Source: Phycisphaerae bacterium
Lineage (GTDB): Bacteria > Planctomycetota > Phycisphaerae > UBA1845
DNA: 47,801 nt
NCBI GenBank assembly: GCA_029260155.1
Contig: JAJDDU010000246.1
Location: 1 to 47,801 of the forward strand
Reading direction: 5' to 3'
Part shown: in pieces, positions 7,294 to 16,039 of the stretch
Numbering within the stretch: position 1 is the first letter of the stretch
Layout of the letters: each line of letters starts with the position of its first letter
Notes under the pieces: generated by a model
What the model was told of the DNA's origin: nothing
What the model saw: only the letters and a program-made list of their open reading frames with translations
Databases searched by the model: none
Position numbers and translations under genes: made by a program

Positions 7294-7902
7294 ATGAAGG
7301 TCAACCTGCCGAACCAGATCACGCTTGCCCGCCTCGTTCTGGCGATAGTCTTCTTCGCCATACTGGGTCAGTACTCTCAGCGCGACCCCAGCCCATTGCT
7401 GCTCGACATCGGTGTCACGTTATTCATCATCGCAGCCGCGACCGACTGGCTTGACGGATACTACGCCAGAAAGCGGAACGAGGTTACCGCGCTGGGGCGG
7501 ATCCTCGATCCGTTTGTCGACAAGGTGCTCGTTTGTGGAGGGTTCATCTTCCTGGCCGGCCCGTCGTTCTGCGGAGTCGATGGGCGGAACGTCACCGAAT
7601 TGCAAAGCTGGATGGTCGTTGTCGTACTCGGGCGCGAATTGCTGGTCACCGGTTTGCGCGGCTTTTCCGAGTCCAAGGGCATTCAGTTCGGCGCCGAATA
7701 CGTCGGCAAGGCCAAGATGTGGATTCAGTCCGTGACGATCGCGGTTCTGCTCATCGCCGTCGCCCACGGATCGGCCATTGAGGGTCAGATGGTGTTACGT
7801 GTCCAGCAAGTCTTGGTTTGGCTGACGGTGGCCATCACGGCAGCGTCACTCGTTACCTATCTGGTCAAGGCGAAGAAACTGCTATTGGAAACGTCCTCAT
7901 AG
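7294..7902 (+). CDS. pgsA: PgsA: CDP-diacylglycerol-glycerol-3-phosphate 3-phosphatidyltransferase
   Basis: This membrane enzyme makes phosphatidylglycerol phosphate, the committed step to phosphatidylglycerol. The CDP-alcohol phosphotransferase motif D-x2-DG-x2-AR-x8-G-x3-D-x3-D is complete, starting at DWLDGYYAR near residue 50. Hydrophobic helices flank it, at residues 8-25 and 38-50 and again in the second half. The opening MKVNLPNQITLARLVL is typical of PgsA. At 202 residues the length fits. It starts one base after rimO ends and its TAG overlaps the GTG of uppP as TAGTG, so the three genes are surely cotranscribed and the latter two probably translationally coupled. Confidence 0.92.
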   Translation: MKVNLPNQITLARLVLAIVFFAILGQYSQRDPSPLLLDIGVTLFIIAAATDWLDGYYARKRNEVTALGRILDPFVDKVLVCGGFIFLAGPSFCGVDGRNVTELQSWMVVVVLGRELLVTGLRGFSESKGIQFGAEYVGKAKMWIQSVTIAVLLIAVAHGSAIEGQMVLRVQQVLVWLTVAITAASLVTYLVKAKKLLLETSS

Positions 7903-8741
7903 TGGCCGAACTTGGGTTTCTCAATGCGTGCCTTCTCGGTCTCGTTCAGGGGCTGACCGAATTCCTGCCGGTCAGCAGCAGTGGTCATCTGGTCCTGACC
8001 CAGAAGCTGCTCAACCTCGAAAGCCACTCGCCCGAGTTACTGCTCTTCGACATCAGCACGCATGTAGCCACGGTGATCGCCGTCGCCGTCGTGTTTCGTG
8101 TCACGCTTCTGCGCTATGTGTCGCGCCTGGCGCGCGAGTTACGACCGTCGTTCGCCGGCAGGCGTACGGCCTGCATGATCGCCGGCCTCGCCATCGTCGC
8201 TTGCATTCCGACGGCCATCATCGGGTTTACGTTTCGGGGCACATTTGAACGGGCGTTCGATTCGCTGCCGGCCAATGCGATCGGGTTGCTGGTGACAGGC
8301 ACGCTGCTGTACAGCATCGGACGCCTTCCGCGCCCGCGTCGCGGATGGCGGCGCTTCGGTTGGTGGCGTGCCGCGATCATCGGCGTGGCCCAGGGGTGTG
8401 CCATTCTGCCTGGCGTGTCGCGCAGCGGATCGACGATCTGCATCGGCATTTTCCTCGGTATCAAACGGCGATGGGTCGCGGAGTTCAGCTTCCTCATCGC
8501 CATGCCGCCGATCCTCGGAGCCGGCTTGATTCAGTGGCGAGAAACGCTCGAACTGCCCACCGAGCAACTGCAAGCGATCCCGTGGGGCCCGATCATCGCC
8601 GGATCGGTCGTGGCATTTCTGAGCGGCGCTTACGCCTTGCGCATCCTGTTGCGGTTGGTCGTTCGGGACAAGTTGCACCACTTTAGCTACTACTGCTGGG
8701 CGCTTGGTCTCGTGGTGCTGACGAAGGCAGTCTTCAGCTAA
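7902..8741 (+). CDS. uppP: UppP/BacA: undecaprenyl-diphosphate phosphatase
   Basis: UppP dephosphorylates undecaprenyl diphosphate so the lipid carrier can be reused for peptidoglycan and glycan synthesis; overproduction gives bacitracin resistance. Both family signatures are present: GLTEFLPVSSSGHLVL near the N-terminus and PGVSRSGST in the middle. The rest is a series of hydrophobic helices ending in the membrane. The open frame begins at 7818, but I chose the GTG at 7902, which overlaps the pgsA stop and gives a 279-residue protein of normal size starting just before the first helix. PgsA and UppP together make this a membrane-lipid and envelope unit. Confidence 0.92.
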   Translation: MAELGFLNACLLGLVQGLTEFLPVSSSGHLVLTQKLLNLESHSPELLLFDISTHVATVIAVAVVFRVTLLRYVSRLARELRPSFAGRRTACMIAGLAIVACIPTAIIGFTFRGTFERAFDSLPANAIGLLVTGTLLYSIGRLPRPRRGWRRFGWWRAAIIGVAQGCAILPGVSRSGSTICIGIFLGIKRRWVAEFSFLIAMPPILGAGLIQWRETLELPTEQLQAIPWGPIIAGSVVAFLSGAYALRILLRLVVRDKLHHFSYYCWALGLVVLTKAVFS

Positions 8742-8782
8742 CGGAAGCCTATCCGCCGTCCGCAGTGGGCGGTACCGACGTC

Positions 8783-8810
8783 TTGACGGGGATGCCGCGT
8801 GGATTAGCAT
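8783..8810 (+). promoter_or_regulatory. Probable sigma-70-type promoter of the lsrF-like operon
   Basis: TTGACG (8783-8788, five of six consensus) and TAGCAT (8805-8810, four of six) are 16 bases apart. A start near 8817 would give a leader of about 65 bases to the lsrF-like ATG, which has a GAGGAG ribosome-binding site. It lies in the only sizeable gap (142 bases) between uppP and the next gene. Confidence 0.55.
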
Positions 8811-8883
8811 GGGCGTTTCGGCAGCCGTCCGAGCGGCCGATTCATGCACGCTTTTTGCGACACGATCTGAGGAGTCGAGCACC

Positions 8884-9666
8884 ATGGACTGGGGAATGCA
8901 GAACCGTTTGGCATCGATCATCAATCCGAAAACGAACCGATGTGTCATGCTGGCCGTGGACCACGGTTACTTTCAAGGACCGACCACCGGCTTGGAGCGT
9001 CCGGGTGAGACGGTGGCGCCGTTGCTCGAATACGCCGACGCGCTGATGCTCACGCGTGGCGTACTGCGGAACACGATCGATACCGGCACGCGCGCTCCGA
9101 TCATCCTGCGCGTCTCCGGCGGGACGAGTGTCCTCAAGGAGGATCTGTCCGACGAAGAGCTTTCCGTATCGATGGAGGACGCGATCCGCCTCAACGTGTC
9201 CGCCGTGGCGATTTCCGTCTTCGTGGGCTCTGAGCATGAGAAGCAGACGTTGACCAATCTGTCGCGACTTTGCGACGAGGGGCAGAAGTACGGAATCCCG
9301 GTGCTCGCGGTGACCGCCGTCGGCAAGGCGATGGCCCGCGACGCTCGCTACCTGGGTCTGGCGTGTCGCATCGCTGCCGAGTTGGGTGCCCACATCGTCA
9401 AGACTTACTACTGTGAAGGATTCGAGAAAGTCGTCAACGGATGCCCCGCGCCCGTGGTGATCGCGGGTGGTAAGAAAATCGAGGAACGCGACGCGCTCAC
9501 CTTGGCACACAACGCTCTTTCGGACGGTGCGATCGGCGTCGACATGGGGCGCAACATCTTCCAGTCGCAATGGCCTGTGGCGATGATTCGCAGCGTTCGT
9601 GCGATCGTGCAGGATGGCCGCACCGACGCCGAAGCGTGGGACTTGGCCCAGAGTCTCATGGGTTAG
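8884..9666 (+). CDS. LsrF-like class I aldolase/thiolase (AI-2 catabolism family)
   Basis: The protein is close to LsrF along its whole length: MDWGMQNRLASIINPKTNR, VMLAVDHGYFQGPTTGLER, LTRGVLR, SMEDAIRLN, VKTYYCEGFEKVV, VIAGGKK and GVDMGRNIFQS. LsrF transfers an acetyl group from phospho-HPD to coenzyme A in autoinducer-2 breakdown. The lysine in VKTYY corresponds to the Schiff-base lysine of the fold. I chose ATG 8884 (260 residues) because it has GAGGAG upstream and the sequence before it is unlike LsrF. The result lacks about 25 N-terminal residues of the enterobacterial protein. No lsrK, lsrR, lsrG or lsr transporter is nearby, so the true substrate may be another phosphorylated ketose-like compound. 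It heads an operon with a YciI-like gene and an aldolase/dehydrogenase fusion. Confidence 0.85.
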   Translation: MDWGMQNRLASIINPKTNRCVMLAVDHGYFQGPTTGLERPGETVAPLLEYADALMLTRGVLRNTIDTGTRAPIILRVSGGTSVLKEDLSDEELSVSMEDAIRLNVSAVAISVFVGSEHEKQTLTNLSRLCDEGQKYGIPVLAVTAVGKAMARDARYLGLACRIAAELGAHIVKTYYCEGFEKVVNGCPAPVVIAGGKKIEERDALTLAHNALSDGAIGVDMGRNIFQSQWPVAMIRSVRAIVQDGRTDAEAWDLAQSLMG

Positions 9667-9698
9667 AACCCGTCGCGGGTCGGGAGGAATAGCGACTC

Positions 9699-9992
9699 AT
9701 GCCTCTATTCGTGATGATCGGAATCGATGGCGCTGACAGCGCTGAACGACGCAAGCAGCACCGCACCGCGCACGTTGCCCACATCGAAGCGCTTGATCGC
9801 GAAGGGCGAATTACGCTGGCGGGCACGCCGCGCAACGACGCCAACGACGCTTCCGTCGGCGCGGTGGTTCTGTTTGAGGCTAGCAATCTCGAAGAAGCCC
9901 GTGCCATCGCAAACCGCGACCCATTCGTCACCGGCGGCGTCTTTGAGACGTTCCAAGTTGCTCCGTTCAAGCGCGTCTATCCCAAGGAATAG
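9699..9992 (+). CDS. YciI-like small protein
   Basis: The 97-residue protein has the YciI (YCII-related) pattern. It opens with a first strand MPLFVMIGIDG and continues through an R-x3-R-x-A-H-x-A-H-I segment, GRITLAGTP, a strand with VVLFEASN, and EEARAIANRDPFVTGGVFETFQVAPFK. The conserved His and Asp residues of the dimeric alpha/beta ferredoxin-like fold are present. Family members are small cytoplasmic proteins, some with lyase or dehalogenase activity and many of unknown role. GGGAGGA precedes ATG 9699 at normal distance. It is 32 bases behind the lsrF-like gene and seven bases ahead of the aldolase fusion, so it probably assists the same pathway, for example by removing a reactive intermediate. 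That role is inference. Confidence 0.85.
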   Translation: MPLFVMIGIDGADSAERRKQHRTAHVAHIEALDREGRITLAGTPRNDANDASVGAVVLFEASNLEEARAIANRDPFVTGGVFETFQVAPFKRVYPKE

Positions 9993-9998
9993 TTGCTC

Positions 9999-12107
9999 AT
10001 GGAAGATCGCTGGGACGATCAAGCGGCGGCTGCGGCGGTTGAGAGATGGGGGCAGCGGTGCGGCGAAGATTTCGCGCTTCGCCTCTATTCAGCCAACTTG
10101 ATCGGTCGCAACGGTGATCTGGTGCTGCATGGCGGAGGCAATGTTTCCCTCAAGCGCCCCTTCCGTACGATCCTCGGCGACGAGGTCGACGCCGTCCACG
10201 TGAAGTGCTCAGGCCATGACCTCGCCACAATCGAACCGGGCGGCATGCCAGCGCTCGCACTTGCCCCGTTGCAGCGTTTGCGCTCGCTCGATTCCCTCGA
10301 TGATGACGCGATGGTCAACGAGCTGCGCAGGAATCTTTTCGACGCGTCGGCCATGACGCCATCCATCGAGACGCTGTTGCATGTTTTCCTTCCCGCTCGA
10401 TTCATAGACCACTCTCACGCTGACGCGGTGCTGGCGCTGACGAATCAGCCCGACGGCATGCAGATGATCCGCGAAGCAACGGCGGACAAAGTGGCTGTCC
10501 TGCCATACGTAGTGCCCGGTTTCGAGTTGGCCAAGGCAGTAGCGGATCTTTACGATGCGAATCCTTCGGTAGAGGGCATCGTTCTGATACACCACGGTCT
10601 GGTGACGTTCAGCGACGATGCGCGCACGGCGTACGGTCGTCACATCGCGATTGTCTCCGCATGTGAGGCGTTCATTGCCGAGCGCCGACAAGTCGGACTC
10701 GTCCGCGCGGGACGGCGTCCGAAGGTCAGCTATTCGTCCCCGAAGAAGCCGGCGGAGCTCGCAACGCTCGCGGCCCCAATTCTGCGCGGCTTGATCGCGA
10801 CGCCCACCGGCGACGACGATCACCCGTGGGCACGATCGATCCTCGAATGGGACGCGTCGGCAGACGTGCTCGAATTCCTCAACAGTGAATCAGCAGAAGC
10901 GTTGGCCAAGACCGGTCCGCTCACGACGGATCACCTCATTCGTACGAAACGACACGCTCTCTACGTACCCGATCCAGCATGGACCGATGCCAAGGCGCTG
11001 CACGCTCAGCTTGAGGATGAGGTTAGACGATACCGCGCGGAGTACTGCAACTATCTCAACGAAGGCTCCGAAGGCATCGATCCGTCGCCAAGTGTTGTAC
11101 TGTTGCCCGGTGCGGGCGCGTTCTGTTGGGGGGGCACAAAACACGAAGCGCGCATCGCAGCCGACATCACCCGCCACACGCTGACCACGAAGACCAAAGC
11201 AGATGCCATCGGTACGTACGCTTCGCTTTCCGACGAACATCTCCGTGCAATGGAGTGTCGTTCGATACAGCGTGCCAAGCTTAACGCGCAATCTGATCGA
11301 CCGTTGGAGAGTCAGATCGTGGTCATCAGCGGCGGGGCGGGAGCGATTGGGGCGGCGATCGCCGAGACGTGTGCGGGCGCGGGAGCGCACGTCGTCGTGA
11401 CCGATGTCAATGAAGATCGCCTGCGACACGTCGTGGGGCGGATCGAGGTGCTGTTCGGAAGTGGCGCCGCCGCGGCGCTTGTCATGGACGTTACCGACGA
11501 ATCATCCGTGCGAGCGGGCTACGATGACATATGCCGCACGTACGGTGGCGTCGACGTCGTCGTCCCCAACGCCGGTATCGCGCACGTCGCGCCGATCGAA
11601 GACCTTAAATTGGCGGACTTCCGGCGGGTGCTCGACATCAACGCTGTCGGCTATCTGCTTTTCATGCGCGAAGGCATGCGCGTCCTGCGGCAGCAGCGCC
11701 TCGGCGGGCACATCGTGATCAACAGCAGCAAAAACGTGTTCGGTCCGGGCAAGGACTTCGGCGCGTACAGTGCGTCCAAGGCCGCCGGTCATCAACTCGG
11801 AAAAGTCGCCGCGCTCGAACTGGCGCAATACGGAATTCGGGTCAACATGATAAACGCCGACGCAGTTTTCGCCCACGATGACATCCAGTCCGGCCTCTGG
11901 GCAGAGGTCGGCCCGCAGCGGGCTGCAAGTCGCGGGATGAAAACGGAGGATCTGCCCGAGTACTACCGAGGCCGCAATTTGCTCGGCGCCCGCATTCGCG
12001 GCCACCATGTCGGCAATGCCGTGGTCTTCTTCGCCCGCAACGCAACGCCGACAACCGGCGCGACGCTTCCAGTGGACGGCGGCGTCGCAGATGCCTTCCC
12101 GCGTTGA
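9999..12107 (+). CDS. Bifunctional class II aldolase / short-chain dehydrogenase
   Basis: The protein is a fusion. Residues up to about 400 form a class II aldolase: LVLHGGGNVSLK, the KCSGHDLATIEP segment, the metal ligands in DHSHADAVLALTNQ and in HHGLVTF, and the IETLLHVFLP motif. Residues from about 430 form a short-chain dehydrogenase with the nucleotide loop GGAGAIGAAIAE, VPNAGIAH, catalytic Ser in NSSKN and YSASK. Such fusions cleave a phosphorylated sugar such as rhamnulose 1-phosphate and oxidise the released lactaldehyde. Length (702 residues) fits. The open frame includes a TTG six bases earlier, but ATG 9999 is the better start. With the LsrF-like and YciI-like genes it forms a catabolic operon whose substrate is not set by the sequence. 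Confidence 0.88.
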   Translation: MEDRWDDQAAAAAVERWGQRCGEDFALRLYSANLIGRNGDLVLHGGGNVSLKRPFRTILGDEVDAVHVKCSGHDLATIEPGGMPALALAPLQRLRSLDSLDDDAMVNELRRNLFDASAMTPSIETLLHVFLPARFIDHSHADAVLALTNQPDGMQMIREATADKVAVLPYVVPGFELAKAVADLYDANPSVEGIVLIHHGLVTFSDDARTAYGRHIAIVSACEAFIAERRQVGLVRAGRRPKVSYSSPKKPAELATLAAPILRGLIATPTGDDDHPWARSILEWDASADVLEFLNSESAEALAKTGPLTTDHLIRTKRHALYVPDPAWTDAKALHAQLEDEVRRYRAEYCNYLNEGSEGIDPSPSVVLLPGAGAFCWGGTKHEARIAADITRHTLTTKTKADAIGTYASLSDEHLRAMECRSIQRAKLNAQSDRPLESQIVVISGGAGAIGAAIAETCAGAGAHVVVTDVNEDRLRHVVGRIEVLFGSGAAAALVMDVTDESSVRAGYDDICRTYGGVDVVVPNAGIAHVAPIEDLKLADFRRVLDINAVGYLLFMREGMRVLRQQRLGGHIVINSSKNVFGPGKDFGAYSASKAAGHQLGKVAALELAQYGIRVNMINADAVFAHDDIQSGLWAEVGPQRAASRGMKTEDLPEYYRGRNLLGARIRGHHVGNAVVFFARNATPTTGATLPVDGGVADAFPR

Positions 12108-12119
12108 CTTCGTCGGGAC

Positions 12120-15100
12120 TCAGCTTGCGATGTCACTACCGACGCCAACCAGATAGCATACCGCCCACGCGTGCAGCGTTGCGGCGTTTGATGTCAGGGC
12201 CCCGCACAGCGCGCCGACGCCGTGACTCAGTGCATTGAGACTGAAGTCAACCTGCGCCATCGTCGACCCCGGAAGACCGGAATTGCACACCACTTCGACG
12301 GTGGACGCGCCAGCGTGGAAGAAGTGATTGAAGTTCGACAGCGACGTAATACCGCCGAGCGCGCTGCCCAAGTATGTCATCCATGTGCCGGCGTCCGCTT
12401 GAATCGAACCGCAGATCGAAGCTGTGATTTCGCTGGCCGTCGTCCCGCAACCCGGTCCACCCTCGATGCCGTCCGCGGCGCAATTCGAGAATCCACCCAT
12501 GACCGAATCCACGCCCGACCAAAGACCCGCCACGATTGCCCCGTGCGTGCCAACAGGACTGGCTCCGTGTAGTCCGTCCAGAGTCACAGCCGATGTGTGG
12601 CCGGTGTTGGGGTCTAGCTCCAACCAACCCAGAGTGGCCGACACGAGCCCGATGTCCACCATTCGATCCGGCGCTATGATGAGAATCTGTGGTCGCAGCG
12701 TCCTGTGCTCCTCGATGAGCGCGAACGCTTCTTTTGTGAACACGTTGTCCGTTGGGATCGGCTCGCCGGGAGGAATGACCATGAAGCCCGGAACGTCCGT
12801 GCGATTCGGATCCTCGTGCAAGTAGACGACGAAGTCGTCCGCGTCCACCGGCCATTCTGCGTTTCTCGGCAGATGACCATCGGCATTGATCGTCAGTGTT
12901 ACCGTTTCGGGGGCCGATGGTTCGGGCAGTGCGAGCGCGCCGATTGCGGTCAGCGATTCTGAAAGCGACTGCCCGTCGGACGTTCGCGTATAGGTTCCAC
13001 GGGCACGGCTTGCCAAGTCCATGAGTTCGAGTTCCGCCGTACTGCCCTCAGTCAAGCCCACCCCGATCGTGTAAATCTGAATCCCGCTGGGAATGGACAC
13101 ACTTTGAAGACCGGAATCGCAGTCATTGTCACCGTCTGCCAGAACGATGAGCCGGCGCGAAGCGCCCCATGGTCCCTCCGTCATCTCGTCCAACGCGGCT
13201 TGAACAGCACCGGTAAGCGGCGTCCCGCCGGTCAGGTAGACCTCGTCGAAGAATCGCAGCGCATCCAGAGTGCTCGCGCGGTCCAAAGACCACGGCGCTC
13301 GCTGAACAACCTCACGGCGACACACGTCGTCAAACGTCGAGGGGAAGCCCCACACGGCCAGCTCAATACTCGCCGGCGTATCATTGACGATCGTCTCCAG
13401 CGCAGTGGCAACCACGTCAATCTTCGACCCACAGCCGTCGCCCGCGCAGTTGGGATCCGCGGGTTGGTCCATGCTGTTCGAGGTGTCGACCAAGATCGCG
13501 ATGCTACCGGTCAACGTCGGGTTGGCGGTGTCGGGAACGTGTACGTCCATACTGCCATCCGGCCAACTCAGTCCGATGCCACTGCCGGAACCGAGTTCTG
13601 CGTCACGTACACCGATAGCATAAGACTCCTGCGCCCTCGCCAGATCCGAACCTCGCCAGGACATCACTCTTCCACGCAGACGCAGCTCCCGCGGTGTTAC
13701 GATCGCGTCAATGCGCGATTCGCCGACAGGGGTTGTGAGTTCAAGAACCAGGCGCGTCAACCCGTATCTGGCGATGGTCACCTGATGTGTGGCGTCCTCA
13801 TCGGTAGCGACGATCACCTCGACCCCGACCGGCTGGCCGTCGATCTCGACTGTCTGCCTCCCGGTAGTGAATCGGCTCAACTGAGTCTCTACCCACGCGG
13901 ACGCGCCGTCAGTGTCGTACATGAATCGGTAGTCCGTCGGGGTCCCAGCGCGAATAGCGGCAGCGGCGGCCGGTGCGATCCAAAGAGGCGTCTCATAGAA
14001 CGAACTGGTCTGGTCCTCTGCGCCGAACTGCAGAATGCGGGGCTTGTTCTCGCTCAGTGTGGCGGTTGTCTCATCCGTGCCGCCGCTGCCGATGACAACG
14101 CCTTGAGCGTTCGTGAGATGCCAGTCAACTGAATCTCGCTTCGACTCCGAGTCGCCGGTATCGGCAGACTCTTCGAACATACGAGCGATTGCATGAATGG
14201 CAAAAGACTCGCCCTTGTAGCTCCCACTTCCCCGCACCATTGATCCACTGAGAGTGGCCAATCCCAACTGCGGGCTTTCGACGTGTTGGATGCGCGGAAC
14301 GTAGTCGAGCGCCGCGCCGTTCTGCAGCAGCAGCAGCTCGATTGGCCAAGCCCGATCCGTACCGTCCCCCAGGACAACGCCGTCAGCGGAAGACGCAATG
14401 TCGTCCCAGGTTTCTCCGGCGGCTGATTCGAGCGCAGCCCTCTCCTGATCCGTCAGCAAAAAGAGCAGCTCACTGCCGACCAGAAGTACCGTCGCTTCTG
14501 TGTTGGATTGCGCGTCGCTGAAGACCAGCCCTTCCTCTGTGACGCCCTCTTCCAACAGTCGCTGAAGAGCGTCGTCTAGGAATTCCAATCGACTTACGAC
14601 GTCATTTGATTCTTCCTGAAAATGGGCCGCGAAGATCTCGGGCACTGTCAGCGCTGGCATGCCGGTGCTCCGCTCCAGCACCATGCCCTCGACCATTGCG
14701 TCTGTAATCCCGAGCGATACTTGCATGGAGATGGGATTCTCATTCCCGTAAATGAGACGCGTGTTGGCCAACAAGTCGAGACTCGGTAGCAGTGGACCGT
14801 CCGTAACGACGCCCCTTCGCTCCTGAGCAGCGATGATGACGCGCACGGTATCGTACGAGACGATGCCGTCTTCGCCGGCGTCTTCGAACAAACGCCATGC
14901 TGCGTTGTCGGTCTCGACGGCCAGTTCGATGGCGCGCAGGCGTAGGAACTCTTCCGGGTTCTGCGTTCCTCCAGCAAGGTCGGCAAGGTCTGATTCGATC
15001 TGCAGATACGACGGTCCCACAAGACTCGCCCCGAACCAGATAGCGTAGATGTCGACACCCACGTCAGGCGACTGGTTGGCAGCGCTCGACGCCGAGTCAA

Positions 15101-15887
15101 AGAGCGTTCGTATGTGCTCCGTCGCCTCGCCACTCGGCGTGATGTGCCGAATTATGAGTGCGTGACGGGTCACACTGTCCAGTGACCGACCTAACCACGC
15201 GTCGCCCGCGCGACCGATACGCACGCGGAGTTGTACGCCGTTACCGTCGTCAACATAGTCGACCGTGACCGGCTGCGCCATGATGTCGGGCAGGGAGAGC
15301 TCGCCTAGATCATTGTCGAAGGGCGCCGTCGATCCCGACTGCCAGATTCGCTCATTGATCTCCACACGGTGGACAGGCATGTCCGACGGCGTATCACCGG
15401 CTAACAGTTTCGCAGTGGAGGCAACGTCGAAACGCGACGTTGGAACGGAAACCTCCGCATCGCCGACGAGCGCTTGCAGGGTGCAGGTGTCGCCATCGAT
15501 TGTGTATCGGCTGGGGATGTTGGCTGCGGAGAGAAGCTGATGCGTCGTCAGGCAGCGATCGATATCGTTGCCCATCCGCGACGCAAGAACCGCCCCCGCA
15601 GATCGCATCGAACCGACGTAGTCTTCGGGAACCATCGCATCGGACGCCCAGGCAAGAACGTCTTGGCCTTCTTCTAACAGCGTTTCGGCGACGCGCTGAG
15701 CGTGCGGGTCGATCGGGTCCGCGATCACGAACCCGCCTTGCGCCATGGCGTCGGGCGGACCGATCTGGTCCTCCGGGACGCCAGTGCAACCAGCCGGACC
15801 GATAAACACTGCCGCAACTGCGAGCGCGACGAATGCCACACTATGGCACTGCCGCATCCCCCGCGAGGCCACATGCGCGAACGCCAT
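12120..15887 (-). CDS. Large secreted lipoprotein with von Willebrand A domain
   Basis: The 1255-residue product starts with a signal peptide (hydrophobic VAFVALAVAAVFIG) ending in PAGC, a plausible but imperfect lipobox, so it is probably lipid-anchored. A segment at about residues 90-120 (RCLTTHQLLSAANIPSRY) resembles the cysteine-centred helix of transglutaminase-like domains, without a clear catalytic triad. The middle is beta-rich and unrecognised. A von Willebrand A domain begins near residue 795 with the metal site DTSNS (Asp801), a Thr in GGTPLTG and ADGDND. The C-terminal 250 residues are Gly/Cys-rich and unrecognised. I chose ATG 15887, preceded by a GGGGGTGG stretch, rather than the ATG 36 bases earlier. 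It probably takes part in adhesion or protein-protein contact at the cell surface. The gene ends 13 bases from the aldolase fusion in convergent orientation. Confidence 0.82.
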   Translation of the reverse strand: MAFAHVASRGMRQCHSVAFVALAVAAVFIGPAGCTGVPEDQIGPPDAMAQGGFVIADPIDPHAQRVAETLLEEGQDVLAWASDAMVPEDYVGSMRSAGAVLASRMGNDIDRCLTTHQLLSAANIPSRYTIDGDTCTLQALVGDAEVSVPTSRFDVASTAKLLAGDTPSDMPVHRVEINERIWQSGSTAPFDNDLGELSLPDIMAQPVTVDYVDDGNGVQLRVRIGRAGDAWLGRSLDSVTRHALIIRHITPSGEATEHIRTLFDSASSAANQSPDVGVDIYAIWFGASLVGPSYLQIESDLADLAGGTQNPEEFLRLRAIELAVETDNAAWRLFEDAGEDGIVSYDTVRVIIAAQERRGVVTDGPLLPSLDLLANTRLIYGNENPISMQVSLGITDAMVEGMVLERSTGMPALTVPEIFAAHFQEESNDVVSRLEFLDDALQRLLEEGVTEEGLVFSDAQSNTEATVLLVGSELLFLLTDQERAALESAAGETWDDIASSADGVVLGDGTDRAWPIELLLLQNGAALDYVPRIQHVESPQLGLATLSGSMVRGSGSYKGESFAIHAIARMFEESADTGDSESKRDSVDWHLTNAQGVVIGSGGTDETTATLSENKPRILQFGAEDQTSSFYETPLWIAPAAAAAIRAGTPTDYRFMYDTDGASAWVETQLSRFTTGRQTVEIDGQPVGVEVIVATDEDATHQVTIARYGLTRLVLELTTPVGESRIDAIVTPRELRLRGRVMSWRGSDLARAQESYAIGVRDAELGSGSGIGLSWPDGSMDVHVPDTANPTLTGSIAILVDTSNSMDQPADPNCAGDGCGSKIDVVATALETIVNDTPASIELAVWGFPSTFDDVCRREVVQRAPWSLDRASTLDALRFFDEVYLTGGTPLTGAVQAALDEMTEGPWGASRRLIVLADGDNDCDSGLQSVSIPSGIQIYTIGVGLTEGSTAELELMDLASRARGTYTRTSDGQSLSESLTAIGALALPEPSAPETVTLTINADGHLPRNAEWPVDADDFVVYLHEDPNRTDVPGFMVIPPGEPIPTDNVFTKEAFALIEEHRTLRPQILIIAPDRMVDIGLVSATLGWLELDPNTGHTSAVTLDGLHGASPVGTHGAIVAGLWSGVDSVMGGFSNCAADGIEGGPGCGTTASEITASICGSIQADAGTWMTYLGSALGGITSLSNFNHFFHAGASTVEVVCNSGLPGSTMAQVDFSLNALSHGVGALCGALTSNAATLHAWAVCYLVGVGSDIAS

Positions 15888-16039
15888 GACGCCACCCCCG
15901 TTTGCATAGGACCGAAGAAACACCGAAATACGCCGAGCTAAGCGATCATTGAATTCACTCAGATTGGATCATCGGTGTTTGCAGAGATGGTCTTGCATAG
16001 CCCCCTCAGCGCCGGCGGACGGCCTGTTTATCGGCCATG

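Noticed and set aside
8752..8773. Terminator after uppP (CCGCC/GGCGG stem)
   Set aside because: Only five base pairs, a ten-base loop and no T-run.
8139..8948. Minus-strand open frame of 269 codons over uppP
   Set aside because: The plus strand carries complete UppP motifs; the minus product is Arg/Gln-rich noise.
13104..14132. Plus-strand open frame of 342 codons inside the VWA lipoprotein gene
   Set aside because: Antisense to a gene with a signal peptide, lipobox and VWA motif; the product is Arg/Pro-rich and has no domain.
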